Below, piece by piece: positions 5,898 to 6,404 of a stretch of 6,404 nucleotides of DNA; positions within the stretch are counted from its first letter, which is position 1; every line of letters starts with the position of its first letter. Where the stretch lies: assembly GCA_028714055.1 (NCBI GenBank), contig JAQTNB010000075.1, positions 1 through 6,404 of the forward strand, written 5' to 3'. Below the pieces are notes generated by a model. The model saw only the letters and a list, made by a program, of their open reading frames with translations, ran no database searches and was not told the DNA's origin. The position numbers were made by a program, and so were the translations under genes. Origin of the DNA: Candidatus Omnitrophota bacterium (GTDB taxonomy: Bacteria; Omnitrophota; Gorgyraeia; Gygaellales; Profunditerraquicolaceae).

Positions 5898-6404
5898 CTA
5901 TTTTTTTAGATCGCCTTCCGTGAGTAACGGCGCGTAGGCCTGTTCAAGGTTGTCGATCGTCAAATTGATATCATGGTAGCGGCTGACGAATTTCCTTCCG
6001 GCTTCGCCCATCTTCTTCCAGGCGTCCTGGCCGGCGAGGATCGCCTTAAGGCTGAGGCTCAGCTTACCGGCATCCCCTTCCGGGCAAAGGAGCGCGCTTA
6101 TATCGCGTTGGCAGATGTTGGGGATATCGGCATGGAGCGTTGAGACTACCGGCATTCCCAGGGCCTGGGCTTCCAGAATGACGGTCGGCGCCCCTCCTTC
6201 ATTATCGCCGTTGGAGGCGGTAACGCTCGGAGCCAGGCAGATATCGGCCCGGTCCATTTCTCGGATATACCCTTCGTGATCAAGCGCGCCCAATAGGCGG
6301 ACATAGCCTTGCATTTTGTTTCGCACGATAAAAGCGGTTATCTTGTTTTTTAACCCGCCGTCGCCGATGACGCGGAATTCGAAGTTTGTATCTGTATCTC
6401 TGAG
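5898..6404 (-). CDS. GT4-family glycosyltransferase, C-terminal part (5'-partial)
   Basis: C-terminal Rossmann domain of a GT-B fold, group-1 (GT4) glycosyltransferase of the kind that builds surface polysaccharide. The frame is open to the right edge of the window, and the residues before the GTG at 6326 (FEFRVIGDGGLKNKI) are a conserved family segment, so that GTG is not the start. The true start lies outside. About 168 residues are visible: VRLLGAL and EMDRADICLAPS, then the E-x7-E donor-binding motif in EGGAPTVILEAQALGMPVVS, and a C-terminal helical tail with RKFVSRYH before the TAG stop. The GDNEGGAP pattern resembles colanic-acid-type (WcaL-like) enzymes, but the sugar cannot be assigned. 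No terminator is seen after the stop, so reading through into the downstream operon is possible. Confidence 0.9.
   Translation of the reverse strand, partial: LRDTDTNFEFRVIGDGGLKNKITAFIVRNKMQGYVRLLGALDHEGYIREMDRADICLAPSVTASNGDNEGGAPTVILEAQALGMPVVSTLHADIPNICQRDISALLCPEGDAGKLSLSLKAILAGQDAWKKMGEAGRKFVSRYHDINLTIDNLEQAYAPLLTEGDLKK

Overview
The window looks like a chromosomal segment of a Gram-negative bacterium of moderate GC content. The best guess is an uncultured lineage such as Omnitrophota/Elusimicrobia or a related group. The Gram-negative inference rests on an LpxL-type acyltransferase and other envelope-lipid enzymes. The phylum guess rests only on gene style (a GAF/HD-GYP protein behind a small excisionase-type HTH gene, and tightly overlapping genes) and is weak. 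No rRNA, tRNA, CRISPR array, transposase or phage gene is visible.

Layout. (1) Positions 1-500, plus strand: the 3' part of a DedA/VTT (YqaA-like) membrane protein whose start lies left of the window. (2) Positions 501-605: a convergent intergenic gap with two hairpins sharing the core GGCTAAAGCC, the second nested in a longer imperfect stem. They look like REP-type palindromes rather than ordinary terminators. (3) Positions 606-5777, minus strand: seven genes in transcription order, namely HTH_17/excisionase-like DNA-binding protein, GAF + HD-GYP protein, MGDG-synthase-like glycosyltransferase, LpxL-type acyltransferase, DPM1-like GT2 glycosyltransferase, protein-L-isoaspartate methyltransferase (pcm), and corrinoid adenosyltransferase (cobO). 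Every junction is an overlap (61, 8, 4, 19 and 4 bp) except one 6-bp gap, so this is almost certainly one operon. A good sigma-70-type promoter (TTGACA, 17-bp spacer, TATATA) lies just upstream of the HTH gene. (4) Positions 5898-6404, minus strand: the C-terminal part of a GT4 glycosyltransferase whose start lies right of the window. It ends 12 bp before the -35 box, with no visible terminator.

How the genes may work together. The three central enzymes (lipid-type GT28 glycosyltransferase, acyltransferase, polyprenyl-phosphate-type GT2) suggest synthesis of a glycosylated, acylated envelope lipid. The HD-GYP protein has all its metal ligands and should hydrolyse cyclic di-GMP. With the small HTH protein at the head of the operon, this suggests signal-linked control of envelope glycolipid synthesis. 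Pcm (protein repair) and CobO (B12 cofactor maturation) form a housekeeping-like tail. The individual enzymes belong to known families. The combined arrangement is the most interesting thing here, and its function is inference.
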